This document shows positions 26,380 through 34,436 of a DNA stretch of 64,000 nt, piece by piece. Below the pieces are notes generated by a model. The model was not told where the DNA came from. It saw nothing but the letters and a program-made list of their open reading frames with translations, and searched no databases. Source of the DNA: Streptomyces naganishii JCM 4654 (lineage in GTDB: Bacteria; Actinomycetota; Actinomycetes; Streptomycetales; Streptomycetaceae); the NCBI RefSeq assembly GCF_014650575.1, contig NZ_BMVF01000017.1, positions 91,261-155,260 of the forward strand. The letters run 5' to 3'. The translations under genes and the position numbers were made by a program. Position 1 is the stretch's first letter. Each line of letters opens with the position of its first letter.

Positions 26380-26431
26380 AGGGGATATACGGCCGCCCGG
26401 CGCGGCCCGCCGATCTGGGAGGATTCCCGGC

Positions 26432-27637
26432 ATGCCCGCATCCCCGAGCACCGCCCGGGCCATCAACGACCGGTCCGCCCTGCGGCTCCTCCAGGAGGAA
26501 GGACCGCTGACGGCCGGGCAGTTGAAGCAGCTCACCGGACTGTCCCGGCCCACCGTGGCCGATCTCGTCGAACGCCTCACCGCCTCCGGGCTGATCACCG
26601 TCGTCGGCGAGTCCGGGGAGCAGCGGCGCGGTCCGAACGCCCGGCTTTACGGCATCGTCGCCGACCGCGCCCACCTCGCCGCGCTCGACGTGCGTACCGA
26701 AGGTGTCGCCGTGACCGTGTCCGACCTGCTCGGCCGGGAGGTGGCGCGGGCGTCCGTGCCGATCGGCGGCGACACCGGCACCGGGCCCGCCGTGGAGCAG
26801 GCGGTCGCGCTGGTGGAGCGGGTGGCGAAGGAGGCGGGGGCCCGGCTGCTGCACACGGTCGGCATCGGCGCGCCCGGGCTGATCGACCCGGTCAGCGGTG
26901 AGCTGCGGGACTCCACGGGTCTGCCCGAGTGGCACCGGCGGCTGGTGGCGGCGCTGCAGGAGCGGCTGCCGCGGGCGCGCTTGATCCTCGAGAACGAGAC
27001 CAACCTCGCGGCGCTGGCCGAGCAGCGGGACGGGGCCGCGCGGGGCCGGGACACCTTCGTCCTGCTGTGGCTCGGTCACGGGACGGGGGCGGCGGTCGTC
27101 CTGGACGGCGTGCTGCGGCGCGGTGCCTCCGGAGGTGCCGGGGAGATCGGCTTCCTGCCGGTGCCGGGCACGGCGGGGCTGCCGTCGGCGACGGACTGCG
27201 CGGGCGGGTTCCACTCGCTGGCCGGGGCGGCCGCGGTGGTGGAACTGGCGGGGCAGTACGGGCTGGTGGGCGAGGGGGGCGGGGCGGAGCTGGCCGCCGC
27301 TGAGGTGGTGCGGGGGGCGGTGGCGGGCGGCTCCCCGGCCGGGGCGGCCGCGCGGTTCCTGGACGCGTTGGCCGACCGGGTGGTGCTGGGGGTGGCCTCG
27401 GCGGTCGCCGTGCTGGATCCCGGGTGCGTGGTGCTGGGCGGGGAAGTGGGGCAGGCGGGTGGGAGCGTGCTGGCGGGGCGTGTCGCTGAGCGGGTGCGGG
27501 GGATGTCACCGCTGGTGACCGAGGTCGTGGCGGGGGAGTTGGGTGGGGGTGGGGTGTTGCGGGGGGCCGTGCTCATGGCTCGTGAGCGGGCTCAGGAGGA
27601 TCTGTACTCGCCTGTCGGCCCGTCGGTCGCGGGGTGA
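26432..27637 (+). CDS. ROK-family transcriptional regulator
   Basis: The 401-aa protein has an N-terminal winged HTH (GPLTAGQLKQLTGLSRPTVA) and a ROK sugar-kinase-like domain (VGIGAPGLIDPVSGEL, ILENETNLAALAEQ, LLWLGHGTGAAVVLDGVLRR, GGAGEIGFLP). The usual CxCGxxGCxE zinc motif is missing; only ATDCAGGFHSL stands there. It probably represses the divergent MFS gene in response to a sugar. ATG 26432 has a GGGAGGA ribosome-binding site. The 3' end is extremely G-rich. Confidence 0.9.
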   Translation: MPASPSTARAINDRSALRLLQEEGPLTAGQLKQLTGLSRPTVADLVERLTASGLITVVGESGEQRRGPNARLYGIVADRAHLAALDVRTEGVAVTVSDLLGREVARASVPIGGDTGTGPAVEQAVALVERVAKEAGARLLHTVGIGAPGLIDPVSGELRDSTGLPEWHRRLVAALQERLPRARLILENETNLAALAEQRDGAARGRDTFVLLWLGHGTGAAVVLDGVLRRGASGGAGEIGFLPVPGTAGLPSATDCAGGFHSLAGAAAVVELAGQYGLVGEGGGAELAAAEVVRGAVAGGSPAGAAARFLDALADRVVLGVASAVAVLDPGCVVLGGEVGQAGGSVLAGRVAERVRGMSPLVTEVVAGELGGGGVLRGAVLMARERAQEDLYSPVGPSVAG

Positions 27638-27671
27638 CCGTCCTCGGGGCTGCTTGTTTCCCGCCCGCCCG

Positions 27672-27863
27672 CCCGTCTCGGTGGGACAGCAGGTCCCGCC
27701 GCGGGGCTCCGCCCCGGACCCCACGCGGGGGCTGCGCCCCCTGCACCCCCCGTTTCCCACCCGCCCACCCGTCTCGGTGGGACAGGAAGTCCCGCCACGG
27801 GGCTCCGCCCCGGACCCCGGCGGGGGCTCCGCCCCCTGCACCCCCGTCCGGGGCCCCGCCCGC
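27672..27863. repeat. 96-bp tandem duplication of hairpin-forming intergenic sequence
   Basis: CCCGTCTCGGTGGGACAG recurs at 27672 and 27768, a 96-bp period, and most of the unit is conserved in both copies. Each copy contains CGGGGCTCCGCCCCG and GGGGGCT(G/C)CGCCCCC hairpins, common in Streptomyces intergenic DNA. It lies between the convergent ROK and NmrA-like genes and likely terminates both. Confidence 0.75.
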
Positions 27864-27894
27864 GTGTCCCGCCCGGGGCCCCCGTCCGCCTACC

Positions 27895-28641
27895 TCACCT
27901 GTCGCCGAAGCGACTTCCCAAGTACTCCTCGAACGTGCGCTTCCCCGTCCTGTTGGACGGCGTGAGGTGGCCGCCTGCTCGGAAGGCTTGGTAGGTGCGG
28001 CCCAGGAGGGGGAGGTTCAGGAGCGGGCGGTGGCGGGACGTGGACTTGAGGTAGGCGCGGGCCAGGGACTCGAAGGTGCGGATCTCCGGGCCGCCCATGT
28101 CGGGGACCCTGCCCGCCGGGGCGGACACCGCCAGCTCGGCCAGGCGGTCGGCCACCTCGCCCACCTCGATCGGCTGGTCGCTCACCCCGGCGGGGAGCAG
28201 CAGGACCGGGGACTTGGCGAGCGCGCTCAGCACGGTCACCACCAGGTCGTGGAACTGCGTCGCGCGCAGTACCGTCCAGCCCAGGCCCGACTCCTCCACC
28301 AGGCGCTCGACCGCGTGCTTGGTGCGGTAGTACCCGAAGGGCACCCGGTCGACGCCGACGATCGAGATGTAGACCAGGTGCCGTACGCCCGCCTTGCGCG
28401 CCGCCGCGATCAGGTGTGCGGCGGCCTCCTCGTCGCCGCCGCGCGGTGAGCTCGCGCAGTGCACGACCGTGTCCACGCCCGCGACCGCCGCGTCCAGGCC
28501 GGGGCCGCCCTCGCGCAGGTCGACGGCGTAGGGCGGGGTGTGCCGGCTGAGCACCCGCACCTCGTGGCCGTCCGCGCGCAGCCGCTCGACGACGAGCCGG
28601 CCCAGCGTTCCGGTGCCGCCGGTCACCAGGATGGTGGTCAT
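27895..28641 (-). CDS. NmrA-like / atypical SDR NAD(P)-binding protein
   Basis: The 248-aa protein starts with the Rossmann motif ILVTGGTGTLGRLVVERL, then VRVLSRH, VDTVVHCASS, HLVYISIVGVDRVPFGYYRTK and WTVLRATQFHDLV. The YxxxK pair is kept. It belongs to the atypical SDRs (NmrA/NAD(P)H-binding) whose members act as reductases, isomerases or redox sensors; the substrate is unknown. ATG 28641 has a GGAAGGGA ribosome-binding site. It faces the riboflavin operon across a 772-bp gap. Confidence 0.88.
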   Translation of the reverse strand: MTTILVTGGTGTLGRLVVERLRADGHEVRVLSRHTPPYAVDLREGGPGLDAAVAGVDTVVHCASSPRGGDEEAAAHLIAAARKAGVRHLVYISIVGVDRVPFGYYRTKHAVERLVEESGLGWTVLRATQFHDLVVTVLSALAKSPVLLLPAGVSDQPIEVGEVADRLAELAVSAPAGRVPDMGGPEIRTFESLARAYLKSTSRHRPLLNLPLLGRTYQAFRAGGHLTPSNRTGKRTFEEYLGSRFGDR

Positions 28642-28930
28642 GCTGTTCAGTCCCTTCCGAGGACGGCGGGCGCTCCCGGACGGAGTGCCCTCGCCGGATG
28701 TGAGACCGGCCGGGGCCCGCGAAATGTGACATGCGGTCCACTGGGTCCGCCGGTTGCCGCTCGTTCCGCTGGTCCCAGGGTGCTTCGGTCGAGGCCTGCC
28801 CGGTCAGTTTGTCCCGGTTGTGATCCGCTCGCACGCGCACCCGCAGGGCAGCTGGGCCGCCCTCGAACTCCTCGCGCGTTTTTGCCGGTTCGCCTCGGCG
28901 GAGCCGAACGCCCGGGCTGGTACATACCTG

Positions 28931-28960
28931 TTGACGGGTGTGGTCTAGTCCACTTACCGT
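28931..28960 (+). promoter_or_regulatory. promoter with DasR dre-like element
   Basis: TTGACG (28931-28936) and TACCGT (28955-28960) are 18 bp apart. The spacer holds TGTGGTCTAGTCCACT (28939-28954), which matches the published dre consensus A(G/C)TGGTCTAGACCA(G/C)T at 14 of 16 positions. DasR is the GlcNAc-responsive repressor of chitin and aminosugar genes in Streptomyces. No aminosugar gene follows: a hairpin (28989-29030) comes next, then the FMN riboswitch. It may be a leftover promoter of a deleted gene or an input into riboflavin synthesis. Confidence 0.6.
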
Positions 28961-28988
28961 CGACCCGTCGATCCCTCGATCGCAGACC

Positions 28989-29030
28989 GGTCCGGCGGCG
29001 GTGACGACGGCCCTTGCCCGCCGCCGGACC
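28989..29030 (+). terminator. hairpin between the dre-like promoter and the FMN riboswitch
   Basis: 13-bp perfect arms (28989-29001 and 29018-29030) surround a 16-nt loop. It lies only 29 bases after the -10 of the dre promoter, so a transcript from there would form it almost at once. Confidence 0.6.
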
Positions 29031-29130
29031 TCCAGTCGCGCCCCGGGACTGCGCTCTGTGAGCGAGCCCACACCGATCGTCCGTATGGATGCCGGACGGG
29101 CGTGGCACACTGGCCCTGTACCAGTAGCAG

Positions 29131-29267
29131 CGCACTCCGGGGTCGGTGAAAGTCCGAACCGGCGGTTACAGTCCGCGACCCGGTCGCTTCCAGCGGCCGG
29201 TTGACCAGGTGAAATTCCTGGACCGACGGTTAAAGTCCGGATGGGAGGCAGTGCGCGGCGAGCGGAC
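29131..29267 (+). ncRNA. FMN riboswitch (RFN element)
   Basis: The conserved RFN blocks occur in order: CTCCGGGGTCGGTG, GTCCGAACCGGCGGTTACAG, the variable arm, GGTTGACCAGGTG, CCTGGACCGACGGTTAAAGT, then GGATGGGAGGCAGTGCGCGG with the AGCGGA closure. It binds FMN and lowers expression of the riboflavin operon, in actinobacteria mainly by blocking translation. About 146 bases separate it from the ribE start. The upstream promoter is not clear. Confidence 0.95.
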
Positions 29268-29413
29268 ACCCCTGTGTGTGCGCCGCCGACCGAGGGCTCG
29301 CCCGCGAGGGTGGGATCCCTCCGGCGTCGCGTCGCCCCGGTGTTCCCGCTCGTACTTCTGTCGTCATCGACAGCCCCGGAGTCCGTGCCCGAAGAGGCAG
29401 GAGGACCCGGGAA

Positions 29414-30022
29414 GTGTTCACCGGAATCGTCGAAGAGCTGGGCGAGGTCACCGCCGTCGAGAACCTCGGCGACGCCGCCCGCTTCCGGCTCCGCGGCCCC
29501 GTGGTGACCGAGGGCGCGCGGCACGGCGACTCCATCGCCGTGAACGGGGTCTGTCTCACCGTCGTCGAGCACGAGGGCGACGAGTTCACCGCCGACGTCA
29601 TGGCGGAGACCCTCAAGCGTTCCAGCCTCGGCGCCCTCACCACCGGCTCCCGCGTCAACCTCGAACGGCCCACGGCCGTCGGCGCGCGTCTCGGCGGGCA
29701 CATCGTGCAGGGGCACGTCGACGGCACCGGCACGGTCCTCGAGCGCACGCCCTCCGAGCACTGGGAGATCGTCAGGATCTCGCTGCCGGCCGAACTCGCG
29801 CGCTACGTCGTCGAGAAGGGTTCCATCACCGTCGACGGCATCAGCCTCACCGTCGTCGACGCCGGCGCCGACCACTTCACCGTCAGCCTCATCCCCACCA
29901 CCCTCGCCCTGACCACCCTCGGACTGAAGCAGCCCGGCGACCCGGTCAACCTCGAGGTGGACGTCGTCGCCAAGTACGTCGAGCGGATGCTCGGCGACCG
30001 TGTGCGGGGGGCCGCCAAGTGA
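29414..30022 (+). CDS. ribE: riboflavin synthase alpha subunit
   Basis: The 202-aa protein is built of two tandem lumazine-binding domains (about residues 1-97 and 98-195). The first has MFTGIVEELGEV and IAVNGVCLTVV, the second GGHIVQGHVDGTG and ITVDGISLTVVDA. It dismutates 6,7-dimethyl-8-ribityllumazine to riboflavin. GTG 29414 has an AGGAGGA ribosome-binding site (29399-29405). It is the first gene after the FMN riboswitch, and its stop overlaps the next start (GTGA). Confidence 0.96.
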   Translation: MFTGIVEELGEVTAVENLGDAARFRLRGPVVTEGARHGDSIAVNGVCLTVVEHEGDEFTADVMAETLKRSSLGALTTGSRVNLERPTAVGARLGGHIVQGHVDGTGTVLERTPSEHWEIVRISLPAELARYVVEKGSITVDGISLTVVDAGADHFTVSLIPTTLALTTLGLKQPGDPVNLEVDVVAKYVERMLGDRVRGAAK

Positions 30023-30663
30023 ACTGGCTGAACTCCGAGGCCTTCGCCCTGCTCGGCCAGCACATCAAGTGGTCGGACATGATCGGCAACGTCGTCGGCC
30101 TGATCGCCCTCGCCTTCGGCTGGCGCCGCTCCATCTGGAGCTGGCCCACCCAGTTCCTCTCCGGCCTGATCCTCTTCGCCGCCTTCGCCACCGCCCACCT
30201 GTCCGGCAGCGCGGGCAAGCAGGTCGTCGTCATGGTCGTCGCGGTCTACGGCTGGTGGCAGTGGAACCGCGGCAAGGACCGGGCGGGCGACGGCCACATC
30301 GCCGTACGGTTCGCCACCTGGCGCGAGCGGGCCGTCCTGCTCGCCGCCGCGGCGCTCGGCACCGTCGCCGTCGCCGCTCTCTTCAAGGCCTACCCGTCGC
30401 TGTCCTGGGACCCCTGGCCCGACGCCTACATCTTCGTCGGCACCGTCGTCGCCATGTACGCCCAGGCGCGCGGCATGGTCGAGTTCTGGTTCGCCTGGCT
30501 GCTCGTGGACGCCGTCGGCGTCCCGCTGAACTTCGCCAACGGCTTCGCCTTCTCCGGTTTCGTCTACGTCATCTACGGCGCGCTCGTCCTGTGGGGCATG
30601 CGCGACTGGTGGCTGCGCTCCCGCCGGGCCGCGCAGCCGGTCCTGGAAGGAGCGCCCGCATGA
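30019..30663 (+). CDS. ribM: PnuC-type riboflavin transporter RibM
   Basis: The 214-aa membrane protein has about seven hydrophobic segments and PnuC-family motifs (WPTQFLSGLILF, YGWWQWNRGK, WPDAYIFVGTVVAMYAQARG, WLLVDAVGVPLNF). PnuC proteins import nicotinamide riboside. The homologue in the same operon position in Streptomyces davawensis (ribM) and in Corynebacterium imports riboflavin. FMN-riboswitch control and GTGA/ATGA overlaps on both sides favour riboflavin here. Confidence 0.85.
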   Translation: MNWLNSEAFALLGQHIKWSDMIGNVVGLIALAFGWRRSIWSWPTQFLSGLILFAAFATAHLSGSAGKQVVVMVVAVYGWWQWNRGKDRAGDGHIAVRFATWRERAVLLAAAALGTVAVAALFKAYPSLSWDPWPDAYIFVGTVVAMYAQARGMVEFWFAWLLVDAVGVPLNFANGFAFSGFVYVIYGALVLWGMRDWWLRSRRAAQPVLEGAPA

Positions 30664-31949
30664 GTGCGGCACCCGTCCTCTACAGCACCGACAACATCGA
30701 GGACTTCGCGCTCGACCCCATCGAGCGGGCCGTCGCCGACATCGCGGCCGGCCGCCCGGTCGTGGTCGTCGACGACGAGGACCGCGAGAACGAGGGCGAC
30801 CTCGTCATCGCCGCCGAGAAGGCGACCCCCGAGATCGTCGCCTTCATGATGAGCGAATGCCGCGGCCTGATCTGCGCCCCCATGGAGGGCGCCGAACTCG
30901 ACCGGCTTCAGCTCCCGCAGATGGTCGAGGAGAACACCGAGTCGATGAGGACCGCCTTCACGGTCTCCGTCGACGCCTCCGCCGCCCACGGCGTCACCAC
31001 CGGCATCTGTGCCGCCGACCGGGCGACCACGCTCCAGTTGCTGGCGAGCGGCACCGCCGAGCCCGCCGACCTCGTCCGCCCCGGCCACGTCTTCCCGCTG
31101 CGCGCCAGGTCCGGCGGGGTGCTGGTGCGCGACGGCCACACCGAGGCCGCCGTCGACCTCGCCCGCCTCGCCGGACTGCGCCCGGCCGGGGCCATCGTCG
31201 AGATCGCCGGCGAGGACGGCCGGATGCTGCGCCTGCCCGAGCTGATCGTCTTCGCCCGCAAGCACGGCCTGACGATCATCTCCATCGAGGACCTCATCGC
31301 CTACCGCCGTCACAGCGAGCCCACCGTCCGCCGTGAGGCCGAGGTTCACCTGCCCACCGCGCACGGCGCCTTCACGGCCTACGGCTACCGCTCCACCGTC
31401 GACGGCGTCGAGCACGTCGCCCTCGTGCACGGCGAGATCGGCGACGGCGAGGACGTCCTGGTCCGCGTCCACTCCGAGTGCCTGACCGGCGACGTCTTCT
31501 CCTCCCTGCGCTGCGACTGCGGCCCCCAGCTGGACGCCTCGATGGAGCGCATCCAGCAGGAGGGCAGGGGAGTGGTGGTCTACCTGCGCGGCCACGAGGG
31601 CCGCGGCATCGGGCTGATGTCCAAGCTGCGCGCGTACGAGCTCCAGGAGCGCGGCCGCGACACCCTGGACGCCAACCTCGAACTCGGCCTGCCCGCCGAC
31701 GCCCGCGACTACGGCGCCGGCGCCCAGATCCTCAAGGACCTCGGCGTCGGCAGCGTCCGCCTGATGACCAACAACCCCGACAAGACCGACGCGCTGCTGC
31801 GTCACGGCCTGAAGGTCACCGGCCGCGAGCCGATGCCCGTCCAGGCCGGCGAGCACAACCTCCGCTACCTGCGCACCAAGCGGGACCGGATGGGGCACGA
31901 CCTGCCCTGGCTGGACACCGGCGCCGTGTCCACCTGCGGCAACCAGTAA
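30660..31949 (+). CDS. ribBA: bifunctional 3,4-dihydroxy-2-butanone-4-phosphate synthase / GTP cyclohydrolase II
   Basis: The 429-aa protein has an N-terminal DHBP synthase domain with the acidic metal site DDEDRENEGDL (about residues 36-46) and HGVTTGICAADRA. The C-terminal GTP cyclohydrolase II domain has the zinc cysteines in ECLTGDVFSSLRCDC, the arginine motif YLRGHEGRGIGLMSK, and DARDYGAGAQIL. It supplies both precursors of riboflavin, from ribulose-5-phosphate and GTP. The ATG overlaps the ribM stop (ATGA). Confidence 0.96.
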   Translation: MSAAPVLYSTDNIEDFALDPIERAVADIAAGRPVVVVDDEDRENEGDLVIAAEKATPEIVAFMMSECRGLICAPMEGAELDRLQLPQMVEENTESMRTAFTVSVDASAAHGVTTGICAADRATTLQLLASGTAEPADLVRPGHVFPLRARSGGVLVRDGHTEAAVDLARLAGLRPAGAIVEIAGEDGRMLRLPELIVFARKHGLTIISIEDLIAYRRHSEPTVRREAEVHLPTAHGAFTAYGYRSTVDGVEHVALVHGEIGDGEDVLVRVHSECLTGDVFSSLRCDCGPQLDASMERIQQEGRGVVVYLRGHEGRGIGLMSKLRAYELQERGRDTLDANLELGLPADARDYGAGAQILKDLGVGSVRLMTNNPDKTDALLRHGLKVTGREPMPVQAGEHNLRYLRTKRDRMGHDLPWLDTGAVSTCGNQ

Positions 31950-31972
31950 GCACAAAAAACGCGAGGAGACAC

Positions 31973-32458
31973 GTGAGCGGCAAGGGTGCACCGGAACTGT
32001 CCGTCCGCAACGTCGGGGACCTCAGGGTCGCCGTCGTGGCGGCGCAGTGGCACGAGAAGGTGATGGACGGACTGGTGAACGGCGCGCTGCGCGCCCTGCA
32101 CGAACTGGGGATCGACGAGCCCACCCTGCTCAGGGTCCCCGGCAGCTTCGAGCTCCCGGTGGTGGCCAAGGTGCTGGCCGGCCGGGGCTACGACGCGGTC
32201 GTCGCCCTCGGCGTCGTCATCCGCGGCGGCACCCCGCACTTCGACTACGTGTGCCAGGGCGTCACCCAGGGCCTGACCCAGGTCTCCATCGACACCGGCG
32301 TCCCCGTCGGCTTCGGCGTGCTCACCTGCGACACCGAGGAGCAGGCCCTGGACCGGGCCGGCCTGGAGGGCTCCAGCGAGGACAAGGGCCACGAGGCGGT
32401 CACCGCCGCGGTGGCGACCGCGGCCACGCTGCGTTCAGTATCCGAACCCTGGCGGTGA
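31973..32458 (+). CDS. ribH: 6,7-dimethyl-8-ribityllumazine synthase
   Basis: The 161-aa protein condenses the two RibBA-derived precursors to lumazine and forms the icosahedral or pentameric synthase shell. Conserved: AAQWHEKVMDGLVNGAL, RVPGSFELPVVAK, and GVVIRGGTPHFDYVC with the proton-transfer His. GTG 31973 has a GAGGAG ribosome-binding site (31963-31968), 24 bases after ribBA. It is the last gene of the riboflavin operon. Confidence 0.95.
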   Translation: MSGKGAPELSVRNVGDLRVAVVAAQWHEKVMDGLVNGALRALHELGIDEPTLLRVPGSFELPVVAKVLAGRGYDAVVALGVVIRGGTPHFDYVCQGVTQGLTQVSIDTGVPVGFGVLTCDTEEQALDRAGLEGSSEDKGHEAVTAAVATAATLRSVSEPWR

Positions 32459-32492
32459 GCAGTGGCCCCGAGCGCGTAGGGTTGGCACCACC

Positions 32493-32765
32493 ATGTCCAA
32501 GAAGACGTTCGAGGAGCTCTTCACCGAGCTCCAGCACAAGGCCGCCCACGGGGACCCCGCCACCTCCCGCACCGCCGAGCTGGTCGGCAAGGGCGTCCAT
32601 GCCATCGGCAAGAAGGTCGTCGAGGAGGCCGCCGAGGTCTGGATGGCCGCCGAGTACGAGGGCAAGGACGCGGCCGCCGAGGAGATCTCGCAACTGCTGT
32701 ACCACGTCCAGGTGATGATGGTCGCCCGCGGCATCTCCCTCGACGACGTCTACGCCCACCTCTGA
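32493..32765 (+). CDS. hisE: phosphoribosyl-ATP pyrophosphohydrolase
   Basis: The 90-aa all-helical MazG-like enzyme of histidine synthesis (PR-ATP to PR-AMP) carries KTFEELFTELQHKA, then GVHAIGKKVVEEAAEVWMAA and QLLYHVQVMMVARGI, with the acidic metal-binding residues in EEAAEVW. A TAGGGT -10-like box (32477-32482) lies just 10 bases before the ATG, so the mRNA may have almost no leader. hisG follows after 50 bases. Confidence 0.95.
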   Translation: MSKKTFEELFTELQHKAAHGDPATSRTAELVGKGVHAIGKKVVEEAAEVWMAAEYEGKDAAAEEISQLLYHVQVMMVARGISLDDVYAHL

Positions 32766-32815
32766 GCACACCAGCGAACCCACCACCGTACGCACGAACG
32801 AAGGAAGCCGACCTC

Positions 32816-33664
32816 ATGCTGCGCATCGCCGTCCCCAACAAGGGTTCACTCTCCGGCCCTGCGGCGGACATGCTGCATGAGGCCGGCTACCAGCAGCGCC
32901 GCGAGTCCAAGGAACTGCGCATCGTCGACCCGGGCAACGAGGTCGAGTTCTTCTACCTCCGCCCCCGCGACATCGCGATCTACGTCTCCTCCGGCCGCCT
33001 CGACATCGGCATCACCGGCCGCGACCTGCTCGTCGACTCCGGCGCCAACGCCGAGGAGATCCTCCCCCTGGGCTTCGCCCGCTCCACCTTCCGCTACGCC
33101 ACCAAGCCCGGCACGGCCACGGGCGTCACCGGCCTGGACGGCATGACGGTCGCCACCTCCTACGAGGGCATCGTCGCCAAGCACCTCGCCGACAACGGCA
33201 TCGACGCCTCCGTCGTCCACCTGGACGGCGCCGTCGAGACCGCCATCGAGCTCGGCGTCGCCGAGGTCATCGCCGACGTCGTCGAGACCGGCACCTCACT
33301 GCGCAACGCCGGCCTCGAGGTCATCGGCGAGCCGATCATGAAGTCCGAGGCCGTCGTCATCCGCCGCACCGGCGCGGACGCCGAGGAGCCCAAGGTGCTG
33401 CAGTTCCTGCGCCGCCTCCAGGGCGTCCTGGTCGCCAGGACGTACGTGATGATGGACTACGACTGCCGGGTCGAGCAGCTGGAGAAGGCCGTCGCGCTGA
33501 CCCCGGGCCTGGAGTCCCCGACCGTCTCCCCGCTGCACAACGAGGGCTGGGTCGCCGTGCGCGCCATGGTCCCCTCCAAGGAGGCCCAGCGCATCATGGA
33601 CGACCTGTACGCCATCGGCGCGCGGGCCATCCTGACCACGGCTATCCACGCCTGCCGTCTGTAA
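32816..33664 (+). CDS. hisG: ATP phosphoribosyltransferase, long form
   Basis: The 282-aa first enzyme of histidine biosynthesis (ATP + PRPP to PR-ATP) has RIAVPNKGSLSGPAADMLHE, SGRLDIGITGRDLLVD and the PRPP-loop region AEVIADVVETGTSL. The C-terminal regulatory domain (VMMDYDCRVEQLEKAVALTP to the end) marks the long, histidine-inhibited form. An AAGGAAG ribosome-binding site precedes ATG 32816. It is probably transcribed with hisE and the PH-domain gene downstream. Confidence 0.96.
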   Translation: MLRIAVPNKGSLSGPAADMLHEAGYQQRRESKELRIVDPGNEVEFFYLRPRDIAIYVSSGRLDIGITGRDLLVDSGANAEEILPLGFARSTFRYATKPGTATGVTGLDGMTVATSYEGIVAKHLADNGIDASVVHLDGAVETAIELGVAEVIADVVETGTSLRNAGLEVIGEPIMKSEAVVIRRTGADAEEPKVLQFLRRLQGVLVARTYVMMDYDCRVEQLEKAVALTPGLESPTVSPLHNEGWVAVRAMVPSKEAQRIMDDLYAIGARAILTTAIHACRL

Positions 33665-33677
33665 GGGGCGCCGAGCG

Positions 33678-34154
33678 ATGTCCGACCAGCAACCTCTTCC
33701 CGACCTGCCCGTCACCTTCCGGCCCGCCCGCACCCGAGCCGTCCTGCTCACCGCGGCGGCGGCGATCTTCGTGGTGATCGTCACCGTCACGATGCTGCTG
33801 GAGCAGCTCAACCCGGGCGAGCGGATCAGCTTCGTGTTCACCGCGGCCCTGCTCTCGGGCGTGCTGCTCATGCTCGCCCGGCCGAAAGTCGTCGCCGACG
33901 AGTCCGGCGTCACCGTCGTCAACATCGCCGGCCGTCGCCGTCTCGAGTGGCCCGAGATCCTTCAGGTGAACCTCCGCCCCGGCGACCCCTGGGTGTTCCT
34001 CAACCTCAGCGACGGCACCAGCCTGCCCGCGCTCGGCATCCAGCCGGGCATCGCCAAGCAGCACGCCATCGCCGACGCGCGCGCCCTGCGCGCCCTGGTC
34101 GAGGCCCGTTCCCTCCAGGACCTCGAGCGGTCCCCGGGCGAGACCCAGGGCTGA
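33678..34154 (+). CDS. PH-domain-containing membrane protein
   Basis: The 158-aa protein has two hydrophobic segments (TAAAAIFVVIVTVTMLL and FTAALLSGVLLMLA) followed by a bacterial PH-like domain (VVADESGVTVVNIAGRRRLE, then DPWVFLNLSDGTSLPALGIQ). Function is unknown. It begins 13 bases after hisG, and this order is common in Streptomyces. A hairpin terminator follows its stop. Confidence 0.85.
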   Translation: MSDQQPLPDLPVTFRPARTRAVLLTAAAAIFVVIVTVTMLLEQLNPGERISFVFTAALLSGVLLMLARPKVVADESGVTVVNIAGRRRLEWPEILQVNLRPGDPWVFLNLSDGTSLPALGIQPGIAKQHAIADARALRALVEARSLQDLERSPGETQG

Positions 34155-34177
34155 CCCCGGAAACCCTCCACGAGGCC

Positions 34178-34208
34178 CTCCCGGGGTGTCTTCCGCACCC
34201 CGAGGGAG
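34178..34208 (+). terminator. terminator after the PH-domain gene
   Basis: CTCCCGGGGTG (34178-34188) pairs with CACCCC (34196-34201) and GGGAG (34204-34208), leaving a two-base bulge. It lies 24 bases after the stop and would end the hisE-hisG-PH transcript. Confidence 0.6.
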
Positions 34209-34216
34209 CGTCCACC

Positions 34217-34436
34217 CTGACGCATCGGCCGCAGTCTTGATTAATCTGGTGGACGCGAGGCGTCGTACCGCTGCGCCCGCACCCCTGGGCTCCGACCGGT
34301 GCCAGGGGTTCCTGCTACCCGAGGAGTGACACCCCCCGGCGATGGACGGATCGTCCTGCAGTACCTGCGCCGCCCCCTGCCGACATAGCACGCACCGCCC
34401 CGGCGCGGTGCGGGTGAACGCGGAGGCGGCGGCATC
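34217..34436 (+). promoter_or_regulatory. promoter and long structured leader of the CorC/CNNM gene pair
   Basis: TAATCT (34242-34247) is a good -10. CTGACG (34217-34222) is a possible -35 at 19 bp. The predicted 183-nt leader contains the stem ACCCCTGG/CCAGGGGT (34281-34288, 34302-34309) and, near the start codon, CACCGCCCCGGCGCGGTGCG hairpin sequence. It does not match the M-box or other riboswitches I can recognise, but a leader of this size before metal-transport-like genes is suggestive. Confidence 0.4.

Noticed and set aside
28642..28930. Remnant coding sequence of a deleted chitinase
   Set aside because: I could not recognise GH18 motifs in any frame; only the promoter-like element and hairpin support the deletion idea.
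28938..29204. 88-aa frame overlapping the dre-like promoter and riboswitch
   Set aside because: It lies across the hairpin and FMN aptamer, has no ribosome-binding site and no protein-like composition.
34250..34330. M-box magnesium riboswitch upstream of the CorC-like genes
   Set aside because: The conserved M-box segments (GGTGAGGCTCC and the 3' GCTCTACG part) are not present.
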